Source: UBA7477 sp045602925
GTDB lineage: Bacteria > Bacillota > Clostridia > Oscillospirales > Ruminococcaceae
DNA: 64,000 bases
Direction of reading: 5' to 3'
Assembly: GCA_045602925.1 (NCBI GenBank)
Contig: JAZSCN010000009.1
Location: 28,099-92,098, forward strand
Positions 1-8,745 of this stretch are shown here, one piece after another. A model generated the notes under the pieces. It did no database searches, was not told where the DNA came from, and worked only from the letters and a program-made list of their open reading frames with translations. Every line of letters starts with the position of its first letter. Positions within the stretch are counted from its first letter, which is position 1. The translations under genes were made by a program, and so were the position numbers.

Positions 1-1893
1 AATGGAAAAGGTCAGGCGCTTCCAAAGCTGATGAGAGCTTGTGCAACTAAAGCTCAAAACGGCTATGTTGTAAGCATTGATTCAGAAAGGGTATTGCGCT
101 CTAGAAAGATAGCTTTAGAGCTTTTAATGAGCGACCACGAGGGCGATTGCCTCGGCCCTTGTAAGCTTAATTGTCCTGCAGGTACTGATGTTCAAAAGTA
201 TTTAAAGCAGATTTCTTTGGGTGATTTTCACGGTGCTGTAGAAACTATAAAAAAGGTAATTCCAATTCCTGCATCAATAGGTAGAGTCTGTCCACATCCT
301 TGTGAGCAAAATTGCAGAAGAAGACTTGTTGAAGAGCCACTTTCAATTGCTTTTCTTAAGGCTTATGCAGCCGACAAGGACCTCGAAGCTAATACATTTA
401 GACCTAATATAAGTTCATCAAACAGCAAAAACGTTGCAATTGTAGGTGGAGGCCCAGCCGGTCTTACTGCAGCTTATTATCTAAAGCTTTCAGGACATAA
501 TGTTACTATCTATGATGCGATGCCTAAAATGGGTGGTATGCTAAGATACGGTATACCTGCGTATAGACTCCCAAAGGATGTTTTAGATAGAGAAATTTCA
601 GAAATTAATGCTTTGGGCATTACATTTAAAAATAACATAAAACTAGGATATGACATAACCCTTGAAGAATTAAAAACTTCCAGTGACGCTGTTATTATCG
701 CTGTTGGCGCTTGGAAGAGCATGCAAATGCGTGTAGAAGGCGAAAAACTGGATGGCGTACTTGGCGGTATAGATTTTCTTAGAGATATATCATCCGGTGA
801 CGGTGAAAAGCCTAACCTTGAAGGCTTGAATGTTGCTGTCTGTGGTGGTGGTAATACTGCGATGGACGCTTGTAGGTCTGCCGTAAGATGTGGCGCAAAG
901 AATGTTTATGTTATCTATAGAAGAACAAAAGCTGAAATGCCAGCTGAAGAAATTGAAATTGATGAAGCTATAGAAGAAGGCGTAGACTTTAAGTTCCTTA
1001 CAAACCCTGCTGAAATAATTGGTGAAGATGGCAAGGTAAAACAGATTAAACTTCAGGTTATGGAACTAGGCGAGCCTGACGAAAGCGGAAGACGTTCTCC
1101 TGTAGCTGTAGAAGGAAAATTTGAATATCTCGATGTTGATAGGGTTATAATGGCTATCGGTCAGACAATTGATGCAATTGGACTTGATTCTATTGAAAAA
1201 ACGAGAAAGGGTACTGTTTCTTCTGATGCAAATACTTTTATGACATCTGATGAAAAGGTGTTTGCTGTTGGTGATGCTACTAACAGAGGTGCAAGTATTG
1301 CTATTGAAGCTATTGGCGAAGCAAGAAAATGTGCTGATGTAGTTGACAGCTATTTGAAGGGCAATATTACTGCGTACAGAGAAAAGTTCGTTTCAAAGAG
1401 AAATGACAGCGATGTTGACCTTTCTGATAAACCAAAATATCAGCGCATAAAAATGCCTGTCAGACCTGCAGAGGAAAGAAAAAAAGACTTTGAAGCTGTA
1501 AACCTCGGCTTTGATGATGAGCAGAAGGTTTTTGATGAAGCAAAGCGTTGTCTTGAGTGTGGTTGTCACGATTATGACGATTGTAAACTTATAAGATATG
1601 CTGATAATGCAAGAGTATCTCCTGGTAGATTTGAAGGCAAGAAGAACATTAACATTACCGAAAGAAAACTTAGAGTTATTGAGAGAAATCCAAATAAATG
1701 TATTCTCTGTGGCCTGTGTGTTAGAATTTGTGACGATATTGCAAAACAAGGTATATTAGGCTTTGTAGGCAGAGGCTTCTCTACAGTTATTAAACCGGAA
1801 TTTAATAATGATGAATCAATTTCTGCTTGTGCTTCATGTCGCAAATGCTTTGATGCTTGCCCGACTGGTGCACTAAAGCTTTTAGAGTATTAA
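1..1893 (+). CDS. Fe-S/FAD oxidoreductase, GltD-like with NuoG-type N-terminus and C-terminal ferredoxin domain (5'-partial)
   Basis: The reading frame is open from base 1, so the gene starts upstream. The visible beginning (LMRACATKAQ, then a SERV..R..ALELLMSDH stretch) resembles the end of the NuoG-type 2Fe-2S domain. Next comes a GltD-type 4Fe-4S region (DCLGPCKLNCPAG, then CPHPCEQNCRR). Two Rossmann motifs follow, GGGPAGLTAAYYL for FAD and CGGGNTAMDACR for NAD(P)H, with a GDATNRGAS FAD site after them. The C-terminus has two ferredoxin-like cysteine clusters (CILCGLCVRICDD and CASCRKCFDACP). This is the NADPH-dependent glutamate-synthase small-subunit-like family, a cytoplasmic electron-transfer module that often partners with hydrogenase, formate dehydrogenase or ferredoxin-dependent enzymes. 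The partner is not visible here, so the substrate is not assigned. A free-standing GltD is less likely because of the extra Fe-S domains. Confidence 0.85.
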   Translation, partial: NGKGQALPKLMRACATKAQNGYVVSIDSERVLRSRKIALELLMSDHEGDCLGPCKLNCPAGTDVQKYLKQISLGDFHGAVETIKKVIPIPASIGRVCPHPCEQNCRRRLVEEPLSIAFLKAYAADKDLEANTFRPNISSSNSKNVAIVGGGPAGLTAAYYLKLSGHNVTIYDAMPKMGGMLRYGIPAYRLPKDVLDREISEINALGITFKNNIKLGYDITLEELKTSSDAVIIAVGAWKSMQMRVEGEKLDGVLGGIDFLRDISSGDGEKPNLEGLNVAVCGGGNTAMDACRSAVRCGAKNVYVIYRRTKAEMPAEEIEIDEAIEEGVDFKFLTNPAEIIGEDGKVKQIKLQVMELGEPDESGRRSPVAVEGKFEYLDVDRVIMAIGQTIDAIGLDSIEKTRKGTVSSDANTFMTSDEKVFAVGDATNRGASIAIEAIGEARKCADVVDSYLKGNITAYREKFVSKRNDSDVDLSDKPKYQRIKMPVRPAEERKKDFEAVNLGFDDEQKVFDEAKRCLECGCHDYDDCKLIRYADNARVSPGRFEGKKNINITERKLRVIERNPNKCILCGLCVRICDDIAKQGILGFVGRGFSTVIKPEFNNDESISACASCRKCFDACPTGALKLLEY

Positions 1894-1930
1894 GCCTTAA
1901 ATGAGCTTTTTAAAAATTATTATATCCTCT

Positions 1931-1958
1931 TTACAAATTTGAATTTTTGAGTTATAAT
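1931..1958 (+). promoter_or_regulatory. Sigma-A promoter for pssA-psd
   Basis: TTACAA (1931-1936) and TATAAT (1953-1958) are separated by 16 bp in the gap before pssA. The start should lie near 1965, giving a leader of about 40 nt. Confidence 0.6.
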
Positions 1959-2004
1959 AATATAGAATTTATATATAGAGGTGAATCAGTTCAACTGACT
2001 TAAT

Positions 2005-2637
2005 ATGATTGGATTTTACGATTATACTGTTATACTTACATATGTAAGCTTATTTATATCTGTTTCCGGTATTTTTAGTGCATGCGACGGTAATCTACAG
2101 GAAGCTGTTGTTTGCCTTATGCTCTCCGGCTTTTGCGATATGTTCGACGGAAAGATTGCTAGAACTAAGAAGACAAGAACTAAGCAAGAGAAACGTTTTG
2201 GTATTCAAATCGACTCACTTTGTGACTTAGTTTGCTTTGGTGTTCTTCCAGCTGTAATCGGTTATAATATCAATAAGGCTAGTAAGCTCTATGTTATTAT
2301 AGCTTGTGGCTTTGTTCTTGCCGGTCTTATTAGACTTGCATATTACAACGTAACCGAAGAAGAAAGACAGGATGAAACTGACGAGAACAGAAAGTATTTC
2401 AGGGGTTTACCTATTACTTCATCATCACTTATCGTACCACTGGTGTATTGTCTTGTAAGATATGCGCCAATACCAAACTTCTCACTTCTCTATACTGTAG
2501 CACTCTTTGTTATGGCTGTTGCATACATAACTCCGCTCAGAATCAAGAAGCCACATTCTGTTGGTATGATTGTAATGGCACTTATAGGTATTGTTGAGTT
2601 TTTCCTTGTGCTTATCGACTTTACAAAGTTTGTATAA
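2005..2637 (+). CDS. pssA: CDP-diacylglycerol-serine O-phosphatidyltransferase
   Basis: It makes phosphatidylserine from CDP-diacylglycerol and L-serine in the membrane, the first committed step toward phosphatidylethanolamine. The CDP-alcohol phosphotransferase signature is present around residues 46-75 (DMFDGKIAR, then GIQIDSLCD), with all three conserved aspartates of the DG..AR...G...D...D pattern. The spacing between AR and G is 12 residues, against about 8 in the textbook motif. Several hydrophobic segments follow, and 210 residues is normal for the Gram-positive type. The start at 2005 is the only in-frame ATG before the conserved N-terminus. It has no close Shine-Dalgarno: a GAGGTG lies about 21 nt upstream. 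psd follows 12 bp downstream, so the two form a phosphatidylethanolamine operon. Confidence 0.92.
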   Translation: MIGFYDYTVILTYVSLFISVSGIFSACDGNLQEAVVCLMLSGFCDMFDGKIARTKKTRTKQEKRFGIQIDSLCDLVCFGVLPAVIGYNINKASKLYVIIACGFVLAGLIRLAYYNVTEEERQDETDENRKYFRGLPITSSSLIVPLVYCLVRYAPIPNFSLLYTVALFVMAVAYITPLRIKKPHSVGMIVMALIGIVEFFLVLIDFTKFV

Positions 2638-2649
2638 GAGGTTTTAAAA

Positions 2650-3510
2650 ATGTCAAACGAAGTTTTCAGAAAAGGTATAAAAATAGATTACAACAACAGT
2701 AATCCATTTTTGAATATGATGTATAAGAATCCTGTAGGAAGGTTTCTTTTAAAGCCACTCACAGCTGTTACAGTTTCTAAGCTTGCAAGATTGTTTATGA
2801 CCAGCAAGCTATCATTACCACTTGTAAAGAGATATTTAAACAAGTATGATATCGACCTTTCACAGTGTGAAAAGAATGAATTTAAATCCTTTAATGACTT
2901 CTTTACCAGAAAGCTTGTTGATGGTAACAGACCATTTTCTTATGAAGCTAATAAGCTTTGTAGTCCTTGCGATTCAAAGCTCTCTGTGTATAAAATCAAT
3001 GAGGATTCTGTATTTGAAATCAAGGATGTTTCATATACGGTTGCGGAGCTTTTAAGAAGCAACAATCTTTCTGAAAAGTATAAAAACGGCTGGTGTTTTA
3101 TTTATAGACTTGAGCCGACTCATTATCATAGATATGCATATATCGATAATGGTGTTAAGACCAAGAATTTCTATATTGGTGGCATGCTCCATACTGTTCA
3201 GCCGATTGCAATTAACAGAGTTAAGGTTTTTAGACAAAATTCCAGAGAATTCACACTTCTTAGAACAGAGAATTTCGGTGATGTTATTCAGATTGAAGTT
3301 GGAGCTCTCTTTGTTGGCAAGATAACTAACCATCACGAAAAAGCTAAATTCCAAAGAGGCGACGAAAAGGGAATGTTTGAGTTCGGTGGTTCTACAATTA
3401 TACAGCTCTTTAAGGAAGGAACCGTTTCTCCTGATTACGATATTCTTATGAATACAATCGATGAGAAGGAAACTCCTGTTAAAATGGGCGAAGTTATAGG
3501 TTATAAGTAA
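2650..3510 (+). CDS. psd: Phosphatidylserine decarboxylase proenzyme
   Basis: It decarboxylates phosphatidylserine to phosphatidylethanolamine at the membrane, directly using the PssA product. The pyruvoyl-dependent family is clear. The self-cleavage site is FGGST (G246-G247-S248-T249), where cleavage before the serine makes the small alpha chain. The conserved histidine motif THYHRYAYID sits near residue 157. The length of 286 residues fits the clostridial type II family. The GGST variant, rather than LGST, is usual for that group. The gene starts 12 bp after pssA and ends just before a hairpin terminator. Confidence 0.95.
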   Translation: MSNEVFRKGIKIDYNNSNPFLNMMYKNPVGRFLLKPLTAVTVSKLARLFMTSKLSLPLVKRYLNKYDIDLSQCEKNEFKSFNDFFTRKLVDGNRPFSYEANKLCSPCDSKLSVYKINEDSVFEIKDVSYTVAELLRSNNLSEKYKNGWCFIYRLEPTHYHRYAYIDNGVKTKNFYIGGMLHTVQPIAINRVKVFRQNSREFTLLRTENFGDVIQIEVGALFVGKITNHHEKAKFQRGDEKGMFEFGGSTIIQLFKEGTVSPDYDILMNTIDEKETPVKMGEVIGYK

Positions 3511-3515
3511 TTTTC

Positions 3516-3550
3516 AAGCCACATCTGTCTGATGTGGCTTACATTTTTGT
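3516..3550 (+). terminator. Rho-independent terminator after psd
   Basis: AAGCCACATC (3516-3525) pairs perfectly with GATGTGGCTT (3531-3540) across a 5-nt loop, followed by a T-rich stretch. Confidence 0.8.
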
Positions 3551-3589
3551 TGTATAAAGCGAATATATTATAGAAAGAAAGGAGTGCGT

Positions 3590-4858
3590 ATGAAAAGGAC
3601 AAGTATAATTTGGATTGTTTCAGTAAATATAATTTTGATTATTTTAAGTTTTATTTTTCCTGTAATATATAATTCTAATATAACTTTTGATGATGATGGA
3701 GAATTTCAAAATCGTGACACTTTACAGAATGATTTTTTAAATGCTATTTTTAAAAATAGTGAATTCCCTCAAAATGATTATAAGGCACGAAATTATGATA
3801 ACCACTATGGCATGTGGATTTCTTATATAGATTTATCTGAGATGCTTTACAATTCAACAGAGGATAGCTTTAGAGAAGAAATTTCCAGAGCATACAAGAA
3901 TCTTAAAGACCTAGGCGTAAATACAGTGTATGTGCATGTCAGAGCATTTGGTGATGCATATTATCCTTCGATACTTTATCCGTATGCCGATGCTTTCGGT
4001 AAAAACGATAGCTTTGATGCACTAAGCATTATGATCGATGAAGCACATGAGCTTGAACTCTCATTTCACGCATGGATTAATCCGCTTAGATGTCAAACAG
4101 ATGAGAAAATCTCTCAGCTATCATCTAACTACAAGCTTAAAGGTTTTTACGACGAATCGTATAATGAAATGCTAGTATCTGTAGAAAACAGCCCATATAT
4201 GTGGCTAAATCCCGCTTATGAAGAGGTTAGAGATTACGTAGCACAAGGTGCTGCAGAAATTGTGTCACGCTATAATGTCGATGGTATACATATCGATGAT
4301 TATTTCTATCCGACAATCACTGATAGCTTTGATAGTGAAGCATTTGAAGCTTCAGGTGCAACAGACCTTTCTCAGTGGAGACTTAACAACATAACAAAAC
4401 TTGTTATGGGTATGAATGTTGAAATTAAAAAGGTCAATCCTTCTGTTGAATTCGATATTTCACCACAGGGTAATATCAATAACAACTATACACAAATGTA
4501 TGCTGATGTAAATAAATGGTGTAAGAGCACGGTTATATGCGATAACATAATTCCTCAGGTATATTTTGGTTATGAAAGTAGTTCGCCGTATCTTTCTACA
4601 ATTTCAAAGTGGAGTGAAATGGTTGGTGATAATGAGAATGTAAACCTTATAATTGGACTGGGAGCTTACAAAATCTCTGAAGAAAGCGAGTATAAGTATA
4701 CTAAAAACATCTTAGCAAAACAGATTAATGATGCTTTTAAATTATATAATGTTTCAGGTGTCGCATTCTACAACTATTCAATTTTTTACAATAATGATGA
4801 GTACACTGATAAAATGAATAGCGAAAAAGAAAGTATCAAAGAAATTATTAAAAAATGA
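3590..4858 (+). CDS. Membrane-anchored GH10-like (GHL10/YngK-type) glycosyl hydrolase
   Basis: The N-terminus has an uncleaved-looking hydrophobic segment (about residues 5-25), which points to a membrane-anchored or secreted protein. The body matches the GHL10 family (YngK/COG1649): GMWISYIDLSEM at the barrel start, NTVYVHVRAFGDAYYPS on the second strand, a HAWINPLR motif, and DGIHIDDYFYP around the likely catalytic region. Members are putative glycosidases linked to cell-wall or polysaccharide turnover; the substrate is not established. I chose ATG 3590 rather than GTG 3584 because the AAGGAG ribosome site overlaps the GTG and is correctly spaced for the ATG. The gene stands alone between the psd terminator and the yajC promoter. 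Confidence 0.8.
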   Translation: MKRTSIIWIVSVNIILIILSFIFPVIYNSNITFDDDGEFQNRDTLQNDFLNAIFKNSEFPQNDYKARNYDNHYGMWISYIDLSEMLYNSTEDSFREEISRAYKNLKDLGVNTVYVHVRAFGDAYYPSILYPYADAFGKNDSFDALSIMIDEAHELELSFHAWINPLRCQTDEKISQLSSNYKLKGFYDESYNEMLVSVENSPYMWLNPAYEEVRDYVAQGAAEIVSRYNVDGIHIDDYFYPTITDSFDSEAFEASGATDLSQWRLNNITKLVMGMNVEIKKVNPSVEFDISPQGNINNNYTQMYADVNKWCKSTVICDNIIPQVYFGYESSSPYLSTISKWSEMVGDNENVNLIIGLGAYKISEESEYKYTKNILAKQINDAFKLYNVSGVAFYNYSIFYNNDEYTDKMNSEKESIKEIIKK

Positions 4859-4867
4859 TTATTATGC

Positions 4868-4896
4868 TTGAAATTTTCCTCAGAATATAGTATAAT
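4868..4896 (+). promoter_or_regulatory. Sigma-A promoter for yajC
   Basis: TTGAAA (4868-4873), a 17-bp spacer and a perfect TATAAT (4891-4896), about 48 bp before the yajC start. Confidence 0.8.
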
Positions 4897-4943
4897 AATA
4901 TTTGCGTTATAATTGAAAGTATAATTGAAAGGAAGTATCATAT

Positions 4944-5273
4944 ATGAATTACGCAATTTCTATGTTAGCCGGCGAAGCTGATGCAAGCGCAAGCTCCAGC
5001 ATTACCGGTTGGTTTTCAATCATTTGGCTCGTTATTATCCTTGTAGTTTTCTATTTCCTTCTTATCAGACCTCAGAAGAAGAAGGAAAAGGAAGATGCTG
5101 CAATGCGTGACAGACTTGAAGTTGGTGACGAGGTTGTTACTGCAGGCGGTATCGTTGGTATTATCTTCTCTATTAAGGATGACACAATTGTTGTTGAAAC
5201 AGGTGGAGACAGAAGTAAGATTAGAGTTATGAAGTGGGCAATCGCTAAGTGCAATACAGAGCACGACGCATAA
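4944..5273 (+). CDS. yajC: Preprotein translocase accessory subunit YajC
   Basis: YajC is a small single-pass membrane protein that associates with SecDF/SecYEG. The 109-residue protein has the family layout: a short N-terminal tail, one transmembrane helix (about residues 24-44), the hallmark FLLIRPQKKKEKE, and a cytoplasmic beta domain containing GDEVVTAGGIVG. It starts with a good Shine-Dalgarno and its own promoter. The next gene is a TIGR04086 membrane protein, a pairing that recurs in Clostridia. secD and secF are not in this window. Confidence 0.95.
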   Translation: MNYAISMLAGEADASASSSITGWFSIIWLVIILVVFYFLLIRPQKKKEKEDAAMRDRLEVGDEVVTAGGIVGIIFSIKDDTIVVETGGDRSKIRVMKWAIAKCNTEHDA

Positions 5274-5310
5274 TTCCCCATAAGCATACAAAATCATTAT
5301 CCCGAATAAG

Positions 5311-5330
5311 TATTGAGTATATACTCAATA
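5311..5330. repeat. Perfect 20-bp palindrome upstream of the TIGR04086 gene
   Basis: TATTGAGTAT is followed at once by its exact reverse complement ATACTCAATA. It ends 17 bp before the ATG at 5348, close to the ribosome site. It could be an operator or a loopless inverted repeat in the leader; no regulator is assigned. Confidence 0.6.
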
Positions 5331-5347
5331 TTTAGGAGGGATTTTTT

Positions 5348-5749
5348 ATGTCACGATATAAAAGAAGAAATAATATAAATTCACCTATAAGTTGTATGCT
5401 TATGTCGTCTTTACTCGGAATTGGTGCAATGCTTTTGTGCCTACTATGCTTTGCAATGTTTCTTAGTAAGTTAAATGCTACACCTACACTAATTTCTGCT
5501 TTAGCAAGCATTGCATTATGCTTCGGTGGATATTTTGGTGGTTATGTTTGTGCAAGGAAGAGAAGAAAGAATGGACTTGCATTAGGTGTTACTTGTGGGA
5601 TTATAATATTTGCAATTGTGATGATTATTGGGATTATCTTTGCTAAAGCAACAATAAATATTTCGACCGGTGGCAAGCTATTCTTCACAATGCTTTTCAG
5701 CGCGATTGGTGGTATGGTTGGAGTTAATACAAAGAAAAGACGATACTAA
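5348..5749 (+). CDS. TIGR04086 family membrane protein
   Basis: A 133-residue integral membrane protein with four predicted hydrophobic helices, the middle pair separated by a basic loop (CARKRRKNG), and a basic C-terminal tail (KKRRY). The pattern and the position right after yajC match the TIGR04086 family of Firmicutes, whose function is unknown. In many Clostridia the same neighbourhood also holds the SCIFF peptide and its maturase; the 74 bp before this gene are too short for SCIFF and I see no maturase. Translation starts at ATG 5348 behind an AGGAGGG site. A 20-bp palindrome sits in its leader. Confidence 0.75.
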   Translation: MSRYKRRNNINSPISCMLMSSLLGIGAMLLCLLCFAMFLSKLNATPTLISALASIALCFGGYFGGYVCARKRRKNGLALGVTCGIIIFAIVMIIGIIFAKATINISTGGKLFFTMLFSAIGGMVGVNTKKRRY

Positions 5750-5810
5750 GCCCTTAAATCATAATATTGAAATTTTAAGCAGAAATCTTATATATTTATT
5801 AATTTTAATG

Positions 5811-5819
5811 TGCTATACT
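5811..5819 (+). promoter_or_regulatory. Possible extended -10 promoter for the GH3 gene
   Basis: TGCTATACT (TGn followed by TATACT) lies 30 bp before the GH3 ATG. I see no good -35, so this is tentative. Confidence 0.4.
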
Positions 5820-5848
5820 TTTATAAAATATTAGTGTAGGTGATTTAT

Positions 5849-8614
5849 ATGATAATAAATAATAAAGCAGATGAGCTTTTCCTTGAAAGAGCTAAAGAAC
5901 TAGTATCAAAAATGACTCTCGAAGAAAAGCTAATGCTTCTCACAACTCATCATAATGCAATCGAACGACTTAATGTTCCTGAGTTTTATATCGGCACAGA
6001 AGTCGCAAGAGGCTATGTCGGAAGAGCTCCTGAAAAGATTTCTACTGTGTTTCCTCAACCGGTTGGTCTTGCTGGAACTTTTGACAGAGAACTTATGTTT
6101 GAGTTAGGCGAGATAGCAGCAAATGAAGCCAGAGCTTATTATAATGAAGAGAAAAACGGTGGCTTATGCTTGTGGGGACCTACTGTAGATATGGTAAGAG
6201 ACCCGCGTTGGGGAAGAACAGAAGAAGCCTATGGTGAAGATGCTTGTCTTGCCGGTGAATTAACTGCGGCTTATACTAAGGGTATGGCAGGCGACAACGG
6301 AACATATTTAAAAACTATACCTACACTTAAGCATTTCTGTGCCAATAACAATGAAGCTGACAGAGCAAGCTGTAACGCATATCTACCACTTAGACTTAAG
6401 TATGAGTACTACTATGCTTCTTTTGAAAATGCTATCAGATATGGCGGCGCTAAGAGTATAATGGCTGCTTATAATGAGATAAACGGTGTGCCGGGTATAT
6501 GCAATCCTGATATTCAAAATATTTTAAAAGATATTTGGGGACTTTGGTTTGTTGTTAGTGATGGTGGCGATTTTTCTCAGACTGTTGTTTCTCATAGGTA
6601 TTGCGAAACACATTCACAGTCACTTGCTATGTCTATAAAAGCCGGCGCCGATACGATGACAGATAATGAAATACTCGTACGAAATGCTGCAGAAAATGCT
6701 TTAAAGAATGGCGAACTAACTGAGGCTGACATCGACCTTACGTTATATAACGTTATGTTTGCAAGATTTAAGCTCGGACAGTTTGATGCTGATTGTCCAT
6801 ATAATGAGATAGACAAAGCTATTATTGATTGTGACGAGTATTCTAAAACAAATTTAAGAGCAACAAGAGAACAAGTCGTTTTGCTTAAAAACAATGGAAT
6901 ACTTCCACTTAAGACTATTCCCAAAAAGATTGCTGTTGTTGGTGCACTTGCAGATGAAAATCTTATGGATTGGTACACCGGATACGCTTCTACCAATAAT
7001 TCAGTGTTGAATGGTATTCAGAATGAATACAAAGATTCAGTTGTTACATATGACTCGTTATGGAATGTAGTATCTGTTAAAGCTCCTAATGGTAAGTATT
7101 TATCTGTAAAAGAAAACGGAGAAGTTGTTGCCGATGCTGATGCTGTTACTGTTAGTGAGATGTTTGAGCTTCAGGATTGGGGAGAGAATTGGAACAATTT
7201 CTTTTCAGTAAAGTACAAAAAGTATGTTAGACTTTTTGAGGATGCAACCTTTAAGCTTAATAAAAATGTTGTTTATGATTGGTTTACTAGAGAAACCTTT
7301 AACTTTAAAGAACACTTCGGAAAGACTATTATAGTAGAGTATCTTAATGGCAGGAGAGTTGTCTGTACAGACGAAGGAAAGCTAGTTGTTACTACTGATA
7401 AGGCTGTTAACGATAATTGTCTATTTGATATCGAAGTTATTTCTAATGCTGATGACAGAGCTAATATGCTTGCTAGCGAAAATGACCTTGTACTTTATTG
7501 TATTGGTAATCATCCAATTCAGGTTGCAAAAGAATGCTACGACAGACAAACTCTTTCTCTAAACATACAGCAGGGTATGGCACAGAAACTTCTAAAGGTT
7601 AACGATAATACCGTTATGGTACTCATTTCAAGCTATCCTTACGCTATTTGCGAAGAGAATGAAAAATTACCAGCTGTTATTTATACTTCACACGCTGGAA
7701 TGTATTTAGGAACTGCTGTTGCAGATGTAATCAGTGGTAAGTATAATCCTGCCGGCCGTCTTGCATTAACTTGGTATAAGAGTGAAAACGACCTTCCTAG
7801 TATTATGGAATATGACATTGAGAATGGCAAAACTACTTATATGTATTTTGAGGGTGAGCCACTTTATCCGTTTGGCTATGGTTTATCTTACTCTAGCTTT
7901 GAGTACTCAAATTTAAATCTTTCCCATGATGATTCTATAGTTGCTAAGCTTTCTGTTAAGAACTGTGGCAAATATGATGGCGATGAGGTTATTGAAGCTT
8001 ATTATACTATGCTTGATTCTGAGGTCTCTAGACCTAAGCGTAAGTTATGTGGATTCGAAAGAGTTCATATAAAGGCAGGAGAGACAGTAGAAGTTACTAT
8101 CAAGATGCCATATCATACATTTGAAATCTACGATGTAAGAACTGCTAGAAAGATTTTAGAAGAAGGCACATATGAATTTATGTTCGGTGCATCTTGTAAG
8201 GATATTAGACTAAGTGATACTATCTTTATAAATGGTGAAAAGAAAATGCCTAGAGGGGATTTTTTTACTGCCGATAGCTATGAAAAGTGTAATAATGTTA
8301 AGATTTTCTATTCTAAAAATCTTCTTAGAAATTATATTCGTGTAATCAAATATACGGGAAGCGCAACCTATGAGGGTGTTGATTTTAGAGGGAAATCAAA
8401 GCTAATTATCTCTGCTCAGTCTACTGTAAAGCCATCATATATAAAGGCTTGCTTTGGAAATGAAATCGAATCACAGGTTCCTATTACAGTAGCAAATGCA
8501 TTTGATGATTTTACTGAATATACTATAGATATTCCAAATGGTGCTGAAAAATTCAATACACTTACACTTTCCACAGAAGAATACTGCTCAATACTCGATA
8601 TTAAAATTCAATAG
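5849..8614 (+). CDS. Glycoside hydrolase family 3 (beta-glucosidase/xylosidase-like) with inserted beta-trefoil and C-terminal CBM6-like domain
   Basis: This 921-residue protein has no signal peptide, so it is probably cytoplasmic and acts on imported oligosaccharides. The GH3 N-domain contains WGPTVDMVRDPRWGRTEEAYGED, split here as WGPTVDMVRD and PRWGRTEEAYGED, and KHFCANN. The nucleophile motif is VVSDGGD with Asp238. The motifs look most like the beta-xylosidase/beta-glucosidase branch. The GH3 C-domain is interrupted at about residues 405-530 by three similar strand-rich lobes (for example VKAPNGKYLSV and VEYLNGRRVV), read as a fascin-like beta-trefoil. A fibronectin-like domain and a CBM6-like domain (last 120 residues) follow. 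ATG 5849 is preferred over GTG 5840 because TAGGTG is correctly spaced. The exact sugar is not predictable. Confidence 0.85.
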   Translation: MIINNKADELFLERAKELVSKMTLEEKLMLLTTHHNAIERLNVPEFYIGTEVARGYVGRAPEKISTVFPQPVGLAGTFDRELMFELGEIAANEARAYYNEEKNGGLCLWGPTVDMVRDPRWGRTEEAYGEDACLAGELTAAYTKGMAGDNGTYLKTIPTLKHFCANNNEADRASCNAYLPLRLKYEYYYASFENAIRYGGAKSIMAAYNEINGVPGICNPDIQNILKDIWGLWFVVSDGGDFSQTVVSHRYCETHSQSLAMSIKAGADTMTDNEILVRNAAENALKNGELTEADIDLTLYNVMFARFKLGQFDADCPYNEIDKAIIDCDEYSKTNLRATREQVVLLKNNGILPLKTIPKKIAVVGALADENLMDWYTGYASTNNSVLNGIQNEYKDSVVTYDSLWNVVSVKAPNGKYLSVKENGEVVADADAVTVSEMFELQDWGENWNNFFSVKYKKYVRLFEDATFKLNKNVVYDWFTRETFNFKEHFGKTIIVEYLNGRRVVCTDEGKLVVTTDKAVNDNCLFDIEVISNADDRANMLASENDLVLYCIGNHPIQVAKECYDRQTLSLNIQQGMAQKLLKVNDNTVMVLISSYPYAICEENEKLPAVIYTSHAGMYLGTAVADVISGKYNPAGRLALTWYKSENDLPSIMEYDIENGKTTYMYFEGEPLYPFGYGLSYSSFEYSNLNLSHDDSIVAKLSVKNCGKYDGDEVIEAYYTMLDSEVSRPKRKLCGFERVHIKAGETVEVTIKMPYHTFEIYDVRTARKILEEGTYEFMFGASCKDIRLSDTIFINGEKKMPRGDFFTADSYEKCNNVKIFYSKNLLRNYIRVIKYTGSATYEGVDFRGKSKLIISAQSTVKPSYIKACFGNEIESQVPITVANAFDDFTEYTIDIPNGAEKFNTLTLSTEEYCSILDIKIQ

Positions 8615-8616
8615 AA

Positions 8617-8694
8617 TAGCAAAACGTCGGCTGAATAATTCAGTCGACGTTTTACTTTGGTTGAGTATTTAATTGTTCGGCGGGATATGCCGAT
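8617..8694 (-). ncRNA. Candidate small RNA on the minus strand (speculative)
   Basis: On the minus strand an extended -10 TGCTATAAT (8709-8701) would start transcription near 8694. The short transcript would hold a 5' hairpin (8677-8693, TCGGC/GCCGA) and end at the strong hairpin 8621-8650 followed by TTTTG. No coding sequence lies inside it. The same hairpin also serves as the plus-strand GH3 terminator, so it could exist without an sRNA. Confidence 0.3.
8621..8653. terminator. Bidirectional terminator after the GH3 gene
   Basis: ACGTCGGCTGAA (8624-8635) pairs with TTCAGTCGACGT (8639-8650), with one G-U pair and a TAA loop. AAAA flanks it on the left and TTTT on the right. Confidence 0.75.
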
Positions 8695-8725
8695 AGCTGT
8701 ATTATAGCACATGTATATCTGAAAT

Positions 8726-8745
8726 TTTGTCGAAATTTGTCGAAA
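8726..8745. repeat. Tandem 10-bp direct repeat, possible regulator site
   Basis: TTTGTCGAAA occurs twice with no gap (8726-8735 and 8736-8745), a spacing of one helical turn, as in activator direct-repeat sites. A 14-bp palindrome TTGAAAATTTTCAA follows at 8749-8762. They lie in the -35 region of the putative minus-strand promoter and about 80 bp upstream of the HD-operon promoter. No regulator is assigned. Confidence 0.5.

Noticed and set aside
5274..5347. SCIFF peptide gene, expected near yajC/TIGR04086 in Clostridia
   Set aside because: The gap is only 74 bp and no Cys-rich small frame or maturase is present.
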